Source: Clarkia xantiana subsp. parviflora
Taxonomy: Eukaryota > Streptophyta > Magnoliopsida > Myrtales > Onagraceae
Direction: 5' to 3'
DNA length: 64,000 nt
Assembly (NCBI GenBank): GCA_036873135.1
Contig: JAPTYO010000001.1
Span: 53,576,624 to 53,640,623 of the forward strand
The notes under the pieces were generated by a model that had not been told where the DNA came from, did not search any database, and saw nothing but the letters and a program-made list of their open reading frames with translations. Below, piece after piece: positions 39,601 through 54,899 of this stretch. The stretch's first letter is position 1; each line of letters opens with the position of its first letter. The translations under genes were made by a program, and so were the position numbers.

Positions 39601-39931
39601 TACTCTAAATATCTGTCCGCGCTAATAAAATGCTACAAAATGCAAGTTCTTGGATTAAACAAACTTCAATTAAAATTTTCACAATTAACAGTTTTATTGG
39701 AGATCTCCTTTCTTCAACGTGGACATCGATTACTGAAGCAATACTGCATACTCAAGATTCTTTCTTAATTGGGTCTGCAGAAATTGCTCTATTTTCAGCA
39801 TTTCTGGTGGATTTCACCTCCAATCTCACTGTCCCATGTGTTTTCTTTCCTCTCTCGATGGAACCTAACCATAAAGATGCTTAATTTCTCCAGAAAATTG
39901 AAAAAATCGAAAGCTTTGGATCATACAAAGC
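36686..39931. other. Intergenic DNA and GLR leader region
   Basis: No separate gene is supported. At 37280-37380 there is a CGGTCCGG/GACCGG-rich fragment (CAGTGTTCGGACCGGCGG) related to the hAT-like MITE at 10 kb. The pyrimidine-rich stretch at 38880-39015 ends at a good donor (CTCCAG|GTATTT), and TTTCTCCAG at about 39897 could be its acceptor; the GLR transcript may therefore have a leader intron. That is inference. Confidence 0.5.
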
Positions 39932-43685
<3,754 letters not shown>

Positions 43686-44528
43686 TGATGAATTAGGGTT
43701 CATAATTTCATTTATAGAAAGAATATGCTTGATATAATCGACATTTTGTAAATAAATTTTACAATGAGTCTATAATTATATATCGATAAAAATACATGTT
43801 ATGTTTACAAATGAATTTTAAAAATAAATGAGTTAGTAGCGACAATCTTAGGTTATTCCACTACGTAATGTTCAGGCTGTCATGCTCACTGTCGGTGGTT
43901 TTTTTTTTTTTTTCCGACAAGACTTAGTGAACAATCAATACATATACTGGACTCGTCAACGTAACCCAACTAGCAGCGTAGTATAGTAAAGACACAAGTC
44001 GTTTTTTCCTGATTAGAATTATTAAACAACCCGCACAATACTGACCTCGTCAACGTAGACCCACAAGCAACCGAGTATAATTAAGATGTCAGTTGTTTTT
44101 TTTTCCGACAAAAATTATTGAACAACAGCCCCACCAACAACTTTTTTTTTTTTTTTTACAGGATAGCACCACCAACAACCTAGTATAATCAAGAAGCAAC
44201 TCAATTAAACACAATTCTAGATGCGTTCTCTCTTATGTCTGACATGGTATGTTGACCAGGTAAGAGTTGATATTTTAATCAGGTCACCTTGCGAGGAGTT
44301 TCGAATCAGGAACTTCGAAACCAAACTGTATGAAAATAATTACTCTTAAGTACCAAAATACTACTGCTTGTGGTCAATCAGCAATTAGTTTGACATAATG
44401 AAAATGTTTAAACTATGACCTTTAAATTAGTTTAAACTTCCGTAGCGCCAACACAACATATAGCAAATTGTGGACATCATCATAAATAAAAGAAGCTACG
44501 TTGGGTACATGTTAAACGTGTATGTAAC
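43686..44528. other. 3' region of GLR and spacer, no gene seen
   Basis: AT-rich DNA with T runs. A loose direct repeat (TTTTCCGACAA, CTCGTCAACGTA and CAACCTAGTATAAT words) occurs two to three times between 43900 and 44190. No ORF is supported. Confidence 0.55.
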
Positions 44529-45095
44529 AAACACTACGGGAAACACCAGAGTTAACGGCTTTTATGAACGGCTAAATGTATGTTGAGCCGTGAAAAAATT
44601 GAAAAAGTAGTATATAACGGCTGGACTGAAGTAGAGCCGTCCCTGTTTTTATTTTCCGGCAATAAAATTGAGCCGTAAGTATTCTAATTAATTAATTTTT
44701 ATATTTTTAAGTTTAACGGCTCATTTTGCAGGCCGCTGGTTTAATAAAGTTTCGCGGCTCAACTTTTGAGCCGCTAAGTTATTATAAATTTATTTATTTA
44801 TTTATTTTGGTAGCGGCACTAAATTTGAGCCGCTACGTTATAAGTTTTTATTTTTTTTGCCGTCTCTGGTTGCGGATGAAACTACGTCGTCCAGGTCTGG
44901 TGTAGACTGTTCTTCTTCTCTATCAGTTATCTATTTCCAGCACAGAGAGATGTAAGTTTTAGTTAGGGACTTAGGGTTTAGTTAGTCTAATCTAACTAAA
45001 ACAGCGAATTGCATTTCCCACCAGGTCCGATTCCGTCCAGTCAGGGCAAGCCCTGGCGCCTGTATCGACGACGGATGGTGGCGGATGTCGGACTG

Positions 45096-45332
45096 AGCTT
45101 CTACGAGCTCCTCAGGTTACCCGTGTCCGTGTCGCTGCCGGAGATCAAGTAGGCGTAAAAGCAGATGGCGCGCAAGTATCATCCCGACGTTTCAGCTCCA
45201 GATCCGATGGAGGAGAATACGCAGAGGTTTATTCTTGTGCAGAAGGCGTACGAGACATTGTCTGATCCGCGGCGGAAGGCTATGTACGATAGAGACATGG
45301 CCAAAGGGTTTCACTTGGCTTTCTTCGCCTGA
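45096..45332 (+). pseudogene. Captured J-domain fragment (DnaJ11/DnaJ20-like)
   Basis: An in-frame stretch of 78 codons ending at TGA matches a chloroplast DnaJ20-type J domain: SFYELLRLPVS, then MARKYHPDVSAPDP with the HPD motif intact, then AYETLSDPRRKAMYDRD and KGFHLAF. Two stops, TAG at 45150-45152 and TAA at 45156-45158, replace codons that are Gln and Tyr in the family (EIKQAYKQ). J-domain proteins stimulate Hsp70 ATPase activity, but this copy cannot make an intact domain in this frame. It lies inside the CACTA element and was probably copied from a host gene elsewhere. Confidence 0.85.
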
Positions 45333-45933
45333 AGACCCTTCAAATAAGCTGAGGTTCTTGTTTCTAATTTAATCTGATGATTCATGCAATGCAATGTTAG
45401 ATTAGCATCCCATGTTTGGCCCTATACCGACATAGATATCGCAAGTGTTAGGGGAATTTGTGATGTGAGACTTGTCACTCCTTCTGAAACACCTAACCCA
45501 GTATCATGATTATAAAGGATCATCTTCTACCTATGTGTGTTGGTTTTGTTACTAAGATTGTTGTGTGAATTGCGATGTGGGTATTTTAATGGAACTTGTA
45601 GAATTTGGTTTTAGTTAACTATTTTTATTTTTTTTTTACTTATGGTCTCCAGTAATTCTTTCAATAAGGACAAGATTACAATGAGGTAAAGTGGAGATAG
45701 GAAGGTGTTCAGTACACAACCCTTTTGTTGTATAGTGGTTGGAGCTTTTTAAATGCAGTAGGTTAAAACTAGATGAGTTCACATATGGTTAAAAGTTAAA
45801 ACTGATGCATGAATCATTTCATAATGATGCTCATCTATCTGGAAGAAGACCTTAAGAAAAACTTTGCATATTTGTGTTTTTTTGCCAATAGCTAATTTGT
45901 GTAGAGCTTATGATCTATTCTTGACCTGGACAG

Positions 45934-46427
45934 TTCGAATGCTTCTACGATGCGGGATGGACAGAGGATACCCGGGCTGTCATCCGTTATCTTCACAAGG
46001 AATAGCCCAAAGCTCCTCTATTTGCTATTGGAACAAGTATTGGTGCCAATATTTTGGTATGCCATTTACTTAAAGGCGTCTGCTTTCCTCACAAATTGGC
46101 AAATACGACAATTACCGATCGAAATTCCCGGAAAAATTCATGGTAACCAATGAATAAGCTGATCTGAGTAACTTTCATCCAGTAAAATACCTTGGAGAGG
46201 ATGGAGAGAATTTTCCTATTGTTGGGGCTGTTGCAATTTGCTCCCCTTCGGATCTGCTGGTGAGTCCTTTTACTTTCAGATCATGAAATCCATGACCGTC
46301 AAATTGTCAAATCGAACTTTTGAGTCCATTTTCCATGCAGATTGGTGACAGATTCATCAATAGAAGCCTTGTGCATAAACATATGACAGAGCTCTTACAA
46401 TTGGTCTTCAAGGTTATGCAAAAATGT
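45934..46427 (+). pseudogene. Captured EMB8-like alpha/beta hydrolase fragment
   Basis: Three exon-like blocks keep the order of the embryogenesis-associated EMB8/YheT hydrolases. Block 1 (45934-46056) reads CFYDAGWTEDTRAVIRYLH, a stop, then APLFAIGTSIGANIL with the nucleophile-elbow motif GTSIGAN. Block 2 (46183-46259) reads KYLGEDGENFPIVGAVAICS. Block 3 (from 46341) reads IGDRFINRSLV and then shifts frame; the family sequence YDRALTIGLQGYAK resumes in another frame. Intron-like gaps have gt/ag borders (TTG|GTATGC, CTG|GTGAGT, GCAG|ATTGG). The stop and frameshift make it a pseudogene within the CACTA element. Confidence 0.82.
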
Positions 46428-46689
46428 ATGTCTAATATTACCATTAGATTAAACCAACATTATCATGCAATCCTTCCAGTTTATACTAACATCATGGCAG
46501 AAACGAAACTTCTTTCTCGCGCCTTGCTAATTGGGAGGCAATACGGAAGGTTCGAATCCCTTAAGATATCAAAATATAGATATCAAAATTTATGTCTTAA
46601 TCTTGTATATTCTAAGATACTATAGTTGTTTATTCCATTTGTTCAGTTGGTAGTTGTAGTTGGTTTACATGATTCTTATTAATGTTACT

Positions 46690-47280
46690 TGTATTTTTTT
46701 TTAGGATTAACTATTACAATGAGAAAGCTAATCAAGAGCTATCAACTTCAAGTAGAATGAAGTTTGAAGGAAGTGAATGAGATATATAAGTAGTTATTGC
46801 ATTCAAGTGATTGATACTTTAATATATTTTGATTTTTTCTCTCTTTTTGGTGTTTGTTTATGGTTGTTTACATTTGGTTGATTGTTACTAACAGGAAGAG
46901 GAAATAGAGCATGAATTGGTGGATGTGATATTTGAGAAATTGCAGAAAGTTCTTGTTGATGGATGAGTTCTGTGCACGGGAAATTTAATGAACATAGCAA
47001 ATCTAAGCAACCTAACTAGAACAGGTAATATCTAACTCTGAACCCATGTTGATCACTTTCCATTTCTTAGAGATCTAGACGTTTTATGAAAACTTCTCAA
47101 TGTAATCTCTCATATGATTGATTGTATCTAGAGTTTTGCTCATTAGTTGCCATGACTTGCATTAATCTATTTTCTTTAACCAGGTCGATGTACCGTTCAA
47201 GAAGCTTGAAACTTGAAACTGGAGCTCTCTCTCGTTTCCATTTTTCTCCTAAACATGTGAGTACATGTGGTTGATAATAT
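46690..47280 (+). pseudogene. Possible further captured fragments, source unknown
   Basis: Between the hydrolase piece and the right end there are short open stretches bordered by acceptor-like sites: one coding YYNEKANQELSTSS (about 46710), one coding EEEIEHELVDVIFEKLQKVL (46896-46955, ending at TGA), and one after AACCAG at about 47185. I cannot assign a source gene, so these may be captured exons or chance. Confidence 0.3.
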
Positions 47281-47905
47281 ATATATATATATAGATATGT
47301 TCTTCCTTATTAGTGTTCTCTTATCTAGTGCATTGACATGATCAGGTGATAGAAGACATAGTACAAGTTAATGTCCCTGCTCTTGCCATAGAATAGGTTT
47401 TTTTTTTCCTTATACATGTCTTGTTCTGCTCAAAGGTATGCTCTACATATGGTTAGACTAAAGTACTACACGAGCAACTTATTTAGGAATTATGATGTTA
47501 GTTGCAATTAGAATATTTTGTTATGACTGAGTTTGAAATGACTTATTTATGACTAAAGTACTACACGAGCAACATTTATGAGCCGTTATATTTTCCCGAC
47601 TCTTCATTTAGCGGCTCTACCCTATTAAAGCCGTTTACTTTTCACAACATTTTTTTTGAGCCGTTAACTAATGTTTCTAGAGCCTTTAACACAGCTCTCT
47701 CCTGTAGTGAAAAAATGTCCACTAAATTGCAGCAAGATTAGTGTCTCCACTTTTAGCTACATTATTTTTCTCTCTACACAAATATCTAGACTTGATATCC
47801 AATAACTGTAAATTCGATTGTATTTGCATTTAATGCATTTAAACGAACTCTATAAGCAATTCAACAGGGTAGAATTATTATCAGTTACAATATGTGAAGT
47901 TTTAG

Positions 47906-50297
47906 TCACTTCTTCTTCCATGGCTTTAAGATCGACAGCACGATAATGAAGGCGATAACCAGAAGCAAGATAATGGCGATCATCATGCATTTTCGGGATC
48001 TTCGTTGCAAGTTCTTGGCCGTGTTTAGAGCATCGGTCCCCAAATTTACGTGGTCGACTGCATTCGTCACTTGACTCTCGATGTTGTCTAGGAGCTCACC
48101 TTGTGCCTCAACTAGGACTGCCATGTCCATATAAATCTAACCATACACAAAAAAATAGAACTAATGAGCAAAGTTCAATAGAGAAAAGGGTGTGGCTATA
48201 ATGAAATCAATTTTTCAACTGTTAGATGATGAGTGAAAATGCATAGAATTTTAGGAGAGAGAAATAAAAACAATTAATATTTCTTATACAGATAAAGCAA
48301 TTAATGTTTCTTATACAGATTTCGAAATGTTTGATCTAACAGTTGAAAAATTGACTTGAATTATAGTCGACTTCATTTCCGAGAAAATACCTGATGAAGA
48401 TCAAGAAGCCTCTTCTCAATTTCCTTCACTGCATCGTGTCGTTCTTGAATTTCTTCCAATGTGTTTAGCACCTGCATTATCTTGTTTTTTCAACTTCTGA
48501 TCAACTAGATAGATGAAGTGATCTTGAAACATGTAGAAAAATAGTCGTACGATTTAACCGACTGTCCTATAAGTTTGAATTTATATGTGAATTCATATTT
48601 TGATGTACTCCCTCATACTGATGTATATATATATATAATTGGACTAAGATTTAAACATGTACCATATAAAAAAATAAAGCGTGCACCTTAACAAACGGTT
48701 CTTTAAGCATGAAGTTTTTAGATGTATATAAATGTATTCGACACAATCTTATTCACATTTTAACAGTTTCGAGGACTAACCTGTCCCCGACCCATTTCTT
48801 GTATTGCTTTCTGGAAGACCTGCTCGGCATCTCCGGTCTCGATCAAGTGGTCGATCACCTCTTCATCTGGTTTAATCCCAGTCACTGCCCAGAAAAATCA
48901 GCAAATCCAAAAAAAATCAACAATGAAGTATTTTTCGTGTTTAATCCGAAGAAGAAAAGTTTTTCGGTGATACGAGTTGAACCTGTGATGACTCTTCGCC
49001 CGACAATGTCGCGATATTCGTCACGGATCTTCTGTCGCAGTGTCTGGAACTCGGTCATTAGATCTTTGAACTTCTTGGTCAAGGCACTGAGGACACAAAC
49101 TAGTATGAATGGCTCCAATAAACAGAAAATTGCAGATATGCATAATGATTCAATGAAGATTCATGGATGTAATGTAACATACTTTGTCATGTTCATCCTC
49201 GACCTGTCGACCGCAGTTCCCTTTTCGCTTCCGGGTTTTTTCCGGTTCGCTAAATTCTGAAATGAAGAACACATTCATCAAGAAACAAGAATTTGGTATA
49301 TATGTTAGAGTTAGTAAATTGATGAATTTGAAGAAGCTTACATCTTTGTTTATTGCTTCGAGTTTTGATTTTACGCTCCGCGCGGTTTTTCCCACCTCAT
49401 CGACATCTTTCTCCATTTGCTTTCGTATAGCTGAGAATCAAATCGAACAAAACCATTTAAGAAAAACAAGTCGAAAACGATCGAATTGCTAGCTGAAGTT
49501 TTTCTTTTCCAAGAAATTGCGATAAATTTAAACAAATTAGTTAAACACCTTTCATTGCAGATCCTTTTGTGACAGATTTGGAGTTCTCATTAGCTTCCTA
49601 TACAAAATCATCAACGGTTAAAGCGGGAATCAATTCGAATCGATCCCGAGCCATATAATGACATATATACCTTTAGTTTCTTTAGGAGGCCTGAGAGCTT
49701 ATTCACTTGTTTCTCGATTTCTTGTATCTGAAGACGAAGAAGAGAAGAAAGCTCGAATGCAGCTGAGATAACTTGGGTTACAAGAAAGTACTCGTTATTA
49801 CCTGCTTTACGAATGCATCCATCGCCATATCGGAGTTGCTTGTGGGCACCCAATTGCCCATCTCAATGTCTTTCTCTTCGGGCAGCTGAGCTTTTGCATC
49901 GCCAACGAACGAATCCTAAACCGCGAAAAAAGTAAAAAAAAAAACCAAATCATTTTTGGTTCCTTAAAAAACATTCCTTCAAAAACCAAGAACCTACCGA
50001 TGATGTTACAAGTTTCAATTTTTGACACAGGTTAGTAAGTAAAAGCACAAAACTTCAAATGGGTATTCCTTAAAATCTTAATCGGAGTTGGTCGAATCGT
50101 CAAAAATCAATTTCTCTTGCTAAAGTAGCTTCCTTTCCTCCAAGCAAGCTAATAAATAACTAAAAGATAAGACAAGAGAGACAATTTACGTGCTTCGGTC
50201 AGTTCGACCTATATACACGGGCCAAGAACATGAACATATAGAAACTCACATGGAAATTAAGTTACCGATAATTACATACCGTAAGCAAATCGTTCAT
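47906..50297 (-). CDS. SYP13-like: Plasma-membrane syntaxin, SYP1 family (SYP131/132-like)
   Basis: Ten coding exons, 50297-50280, 49915-49802, 49727-49671, 49597-49549, 49430-49342, 49256-49183, 49086-48983, 48884-48781, 48471-48391 and 48136-47906, encode 306 aa without frame break. It is a Qa-SNARE for vesicle fusion at the plasma membrane. Order: MNDLLTDSFVG start, Habc helical domain (about 35-190) with [12 protein letters not shown] and [25 protein letters not shown] motif (about 205-270) with [20 protein letters not shown] and [16 protein letters not shown], and a C-terminal membrane anchor followed by the tail KPWKKK. The many-exon structure and the MNDLL start are typical of SYP131/132 rather than the few-exon SYP121/124 genes. 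The first coding exon is only 18 nt. Confidence 0.94.
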
Positions 50298-50634
50298 TGT
50301 TAGAGAGGGGTCGGAACCGAATCTCACCGGAGCTCTTTCGAGAGAGAGATTCTTAAGGAGGAAGTGATGCCGGAGTTGGTAACAATTTTATTGGAAACGC
50401 CGAGACAACTTTTGTACCATTTTGTTTTCTTGGCCACCAAAAAGCGTTACATACAAGACAACAACAAACAATCAACATCTTCTTGAACCGTTACAATGCG
50501 TGAAGAAACCAATGTAGCGGTTTGACTTCTATGTCTTATTGGAGTTTCGTAATAATAACGAAACACCGACCGCGTTCGAGAACGGAGTCGGTTAAACGGA
50601 ATACAAGTTCGGATTAGTCGTGGAAATATTGAAA
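50298..50634. other. Leader and promoter region of the SYP gene
   Basis: The first part is a purine/pyrimidine-rich leader (TAAGAATCTCTCTCTCGAAAG on the minus strand) typical of a plant 5'-UTR. No clear TATA box was seen. The repeat array follows directly. Confidence 0.4.
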
Positions 50635-51190
50635 GTATTCCAAGTTTCTTGATCGTCGAGTTAAACAATTCCTGAGGTAACACAGGGGCAGAATCCAATC
50701 AAAACCCGACTACTTGGAAATTCAACAAGATACTCCAAGTTTCTTGATCGCCAAGTTAAACAATTTGTTGAGGAAACGCCGAAGCAGAATACAATCAAAA
50801 CCGTCTACTCGAAATTCAACATGACACTCAAAGTTTCCAAGTTAAACAACTTCTTGATGAAAGACCGTTGCAGTATATCAAAACCCGACTACTTGAAAAT
50901 ACAACGAGATACTCCAAGTTCCTTGATCACCAAGTTAAACAACTTCTTGAGGAAAAACCGACGCGGAATATAATCAAAACCCGACTGCTAAAAAATTTAA
51001 TAAGATACTCCAAGTGTCTTGATCGCCAAGTTAAACCATTTCTTGAGGAAACACCAATGCATAATACAATCAAAACCCGTTTACTCGAAATTCAACAATG
51101 TACTTCAAATTTCTTGATCGCCAAGTTAAACAATTTCTTGAGGAAACACTGAAGCATAATCCAATTGAAACCCGACTACTCGAAAATTCA
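50635..51190. repeat. Tandem array of about 92-bp units (six copies)
   Basis: Units share TTCTTGATCGCCAAGTTAAAC, TTCTTGAGGAAACACC, AATACAATCAAAACCCGACT and ACTCGAAATTCAACAAGAT. CAAGTTAAAC-type anchors lie near 50655, 50750, 50838, 50930, 51025 and 51122. The third unit is shortened. The period is close to 93, so one + strand frame stays open for 94 codons (50868-51152) with a peptide repeat of about 31 residues. Probably non-coding. Confidence 0.8.
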
Positions 51191-51439
51191 ACAAGGATAC
51201 AACATTATTAGATAGAATTACCAGAAACAAGATCCAACAAGTACACATATATAGGAAAGTTTCCGAAAGCTGATACAAACATCTGAATAACCAATATAGG
51301 GCAAAAAACCGCCCTCAACGATTCCGAATATCGAAATTATTGCCACATATTTATTAGTCTTCTACTCCAGTTTCACCAATGGATCAGAAACTGGGCAATA
51401 CTCCCTAATATTCCCGAAAAGACGATTCGGATCGATCTC

Positions 51440-54091
51440 TTACATCCTCGCCTTCGCCACCACCATTGCCGATCCCTCGCCCAACCCACTTGCCCCAGGC
51501 CTAGTCCATGTCTCCTTGAACTGGTCCTCAGTCACTCCTGCATAAAAAACCCAAATTTAGGGTTAGATTCAGTGAGTTTGGACAACTAAACCCTAAAATT
51601 TAGGGTTAGTCTAATGAATTACCTTTGCCCATGGCGGCGGTGGACGAAATGCCGCCCTGAACGGTCTTCAAGTACCGATCATAGTAGTTCGCCCCCGACC
51701 ATTTCTGATGGGCGAGCGTGTCGACTCCATTAATCCTCTCCTCTCTCTGGATCCTCTCCACATAGGCGAGCATGCCCCGAGTGGCAAAATCCTTAGCGAA
51801 AGTATCGACCACGAGCGCATCCGCGTGGAAACCCGCCAGGGTGATGAATTGCCAGCAAAACCCGAGCTTTGCGATCATCGGGATGAAGTCCATCATTTGA
51901 ATATCGGTCATGCCCGATGCGTCCCAGTTGAACGAAGGGGAAAGGTTGTATGCCAACATGACCTCGGGCTGCCTCGACTTGACCCCCTCGGCGAAGGACT
52001 TGCACTCGATGAAGTCGGGGCTTGACGTCTCCATCCAGATGATGTCCGCATGTTGCGCGAAGGCCCATCCTCGGACTACCGCCGCCATGACCGATCCCTT
52101 GAACCTAAAGATATATATAGATAGTACATGTTATTGATTAACCTTAAGCTGATATGTGAAAAATGTTATTTATTTAATTTTTTTTAATATTTCGAAAGTT
52201 TAAACCTGCACGTTCTGATACTATATAACAGTTCAGGTGAAGTACTTAACTAACTGTCATAAAACCTAGGGTTAAAGTTGGGATTTACCTGTAGAACCCT
52301 TCGCGGGTTCTGGGAAGATCCCAGTCCCAGAAGAGGTTCGAAACACCGAGTCTCTCGGCAATCTCACGCGCCTGCTCGTTCGAAACACACTTCTCGAAGC
52401 TCGTCTGCCTTCCCCACTCAGTTAGCCTCCTCGACTTCTCCTCCGCCCCGAGATTCATTGCCCTAATGGCATCCACCACGGTGTCGGAGAAAGTCTTCAT
52501 TTGCGCCATCGACACCCAATTATCCTCAAGGGCTTGGAGCTCGGCTCCCGACTTCCCGGCCGCCATAGCCTCCGCCAACAAGGTAGCCAAACACCGCCCC
52601 TTGAGACTCGGGTTCGTAACCCCGAGAATAAACTGGTGGTCCCTCGGGTCGATGTTCGTCTGGATCAACGTTGCGGCCACCGCATCGGTCCTCGCCACGA
52701 GGACCGTTTCCGTCCCCATGACGTCGAACTGAAGCCTGGCCGCCACGAGCCGGTTGATATGCTCGCTTATCGCCACGAGAACTTTCCCGGCCATGTGGCC
52801 GCACTTTTTCGTCACCGACGATTGGTCCTCGAGGTGGACCCCGGCCGCACCACGCTCCACGAAGAGCTTACAAAGCTTCACCGTGGCGGTAGTACCGCCG
52901 AAGCCGGTATCGCCGTCAGCTATAATCGGTTTCAGGTAATCCACGTAAGCGGTCCGGGCCCGCTCTTCCCGACTCATGCTCATTCGGGCCTCGTGTTGCT
53001 TCCGATCGTGGTATTGTTGCGCAAAGTAGAGATGCTCAACCTTGTTCGGAACGGTATCGTACGGGTAGTCGGCGAGATCGGGTCCCGGCTCGTTAGTCGA
53101 GGTGTGGGTGGAGGAGCACTGCCAGCCTGACACGTAGATGGTGTCAAGGTGCTTAGCCATCATGGTGACCTGGACCGGGTCCAGTGCACCGAAGGTTCGG
53201 GAAGCGGTGCCGTTGGCTTGGTGGGTCTTGAGGGTCATCCATAGCTTCTTGGCTAGCTGGTTGGAGCCGTAGCTTTGTTGGAGGGTGCCACGTAGGGACA
53301 CCACGTCACGAGCCGAGTAGGGTCTCTTGGTCAGCTTGAACCGGTCAGAGCTCCACCATTGTTGCACCGCCGCTACTTCGGCTTCGAACCGCCCTTCTTC
53401 CTCCATTATCTGCATGCATTTCAATCATTAGATAAACGGAAATTAATTATTATCTAATTAAAAAATTATAATTCCGCTTAATTCAGTTTGATTAAGTTAA
53501 AAAAATGTTACTTAAGAAATTTGAAATTTAAAACGCATCATTATAACTTTTACCAAAAAAAAAATATTATTATAACAAATCAATAACTAGTTATTATATA
53601 GGGTTAAGAAAAAGAACGGTCTCAAATATAGATTATGTTGCTAATCGTCGTCTCAGATTTAAAATGTCGATATTCATGTCCAACTATTAGATCTGTTTAT
53701 TTTTATTTTTCTTCTCATAAAATTGACGAAAAAAAACCATATTTTTAAGCTGAAATAAGCATAAATCATGAGAATAAATATGATACTTTAAAAAAGTTTT
53801 AAAAAAAAAATTGTTTTTCTGCCTAAAATGTCAATAATAAATAGGCCGATTTTAACGCTAAAATCTATCGAAAAAGTGGAAAGCAACAAATATAATATAG
53901 TTATGACATCGAAGATTAACTTTTTAAATCTTAAACAACAGTTAACAACATAATTTCATAATTTGAGGTTGATCTTAAGATCTTAATATAGTACATATTT
54001 TGCATGCGGAGAATTAAGGGAAATGATGAATAAGTGAATAAAAGAAGCTAGCTAAGCTTACCATTGAAGGGACTGAGAAAGATGCAGCCAT
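51440..54091 (-). CDS. ICL: Isocitrate lyase, glyoxysomal (EC 4.1.3.1)
   Basis: Four exons, 54091-54062, 53409-52289, 52104-51623 and 51537-51440, encode 576 aa, the usual plant length. The enzyme splits isocitrate into glyoxylate and succinate in the glyoxylate cycle, used when seedlings turn stored fat into sugar. Visible landmarks: [13 protein letters not shown] region after HLDTI, the active-site motif [11 protein letters not shown] with its catalytic Cys, DGDTGFGG upstream for metal binding, VHLEDQ, and the [13 protein letters not shown] substrate-binding segment. The C terminus ends Ala-Arg-Met, the PTS1-type peroxisome signal found in oilseed isocitrate lyases. Coding DNA is GC-rich, which creates long shadow ORFs on the opposite strand. 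The first exon is only 30 nt. A minus-strand TATAAAT lies about 100 bp upstream. Confidence 0.97.
53602..53700. mobile_element. Solo arm related to the MITE at 150-661, in ICL intron 1
   Basis: GGGTTAAGAAAAAGAACGGTC followed by GTCTCAGATTTAAAATGTCGA matches the order of words in the left arm of the first MITE (GGGTTAAGAAT, CCGTCTGAAG, GTCTGAAATTTAAAATGTTAA). No opposite arm was recognised. It lies in the ICL intron between 54062 and 53409. Confidence 0.45.
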
Positions 54092-54187
54092 GGCTAGAAC
54101 TTACTGAGATCGACAAGAAGACTTTGGGAAGTGAGAATGTTATGAGAATGTAAATGCAGTGAAGAACTTCGATGATGAAGCTCCTTC

Positions 54188-54194
54188 ATTTATA
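54188..54194 (-). promoter_or_regulatory. Probable TATA box of isocitrate lyase
   Basis: Reads TATAAAT on the minus strand, about 100 bp before the start codon, in a favourable position for a leader of about 65-70 nt. Confidence 0.6.
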
Positions 54195-54899
54195 GTAAAC
54201 AAAAATTATTATTGAGGGGCCATTTGTGATAAGGCAGGACACAAAATTCAAGAAAATTTGCCAACTTGGCGTATATATATAATATAATAATTGAAACTTA
54301 TCTATCTATATATTGCAAATACATATAGAATATAACTCATTTGTATAATTTATCTATAAACGTTTTTTTTTTTTAAATTCCGGTAGAAAATATATATTAT
54401 ATATATAAGCGTCGAAATAAAGTCTTTTCTGATTTGATATTGTGAACATCTAATGTATGTATTGGTTCGGTCAATAGTCTATCAACAGGCTAAGTATAAG
54501 ATATAGTCGATAGTTAATTAAGAAGAAACTACAAAAATAAACTTTAATTATTATTTCGTTAAAATTATATATAATATATATATGAGGTTGATACATGTTT
54601 GAAAACTAGTAGAGTTATTTATCGGGGGTTGCATGAATCATGAGTGGGAAAAGAACAAGAGGTGAAACTTGTCTCAAGAGACCTGGTATCGACATGCACG
54701 TAGGTTGTATATGGCCGCTCTGCAAAACTTAACAATGTGCGTTCCCGCCATTCTTGTCGTTCTCTCTTGCATGTCTTCATTTGCTTTTCATGTTTTCCAC
54801 ATACATACATATTGTCCTCGAATTTGATCTTTTATTTCTTAATTTTCTCAAAACAAGATTATGATTGTTAAAGTTGCTCGATAAAAGTATATAATGTAT

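Larger units (their letters stand above)
44529..47712. mobile_element. Non-autonomous CACTA (En/Spm) transposon with captured gene pieces
   Basis: The element is 44532-47709 (3178 bp). It starts CACTACGGGAAACACC and its right end reads CACTACAGGAGAGAGC on the minus strand. Both sides are followed by the 3-bp duplication AAA (44529-44531, 47710-47712). Subterminal regions are packed with GAGCCGT and AACGGCT/AGCGGCT words on both sides (about 44560-44850 and 47580-47660), as expected for transposase binding sites. No transposase ORF is present. The interior holds host gene fragments in + orientation with remnant exon-intron borders (J domain, EMB8-like hydrolase), so it is a Pack-CACTA-type element. 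Confidence 0.9.

Noticed and set aside
39630..39884. 84-codon ORF just upstream of the GLR gene as a separate small gene
   Set aside because: It overlaps the likely GLR leader, has no family features and could at most be an upstream ORF.
45096..45332. J-domain fragment as a functional DnaJ gene
   Set aside because: Two in-frame stops before the HPD motif and location inside a CACTA element make it a captured pseudogene.
46551..46570. GGTTCGAATCCC word suggesting a tRNA T-arm
   Set aside because: No matching acceptor stem, D-arm or anticodon arm upstream; it lies inside the CACTA element.
52501..53130. 209-codon ORF antisense to isocitrate lyase
   Set aside because: Opposite strand of the GC-rich ICL exon 2. 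The sense frame is a perfect ICL match.
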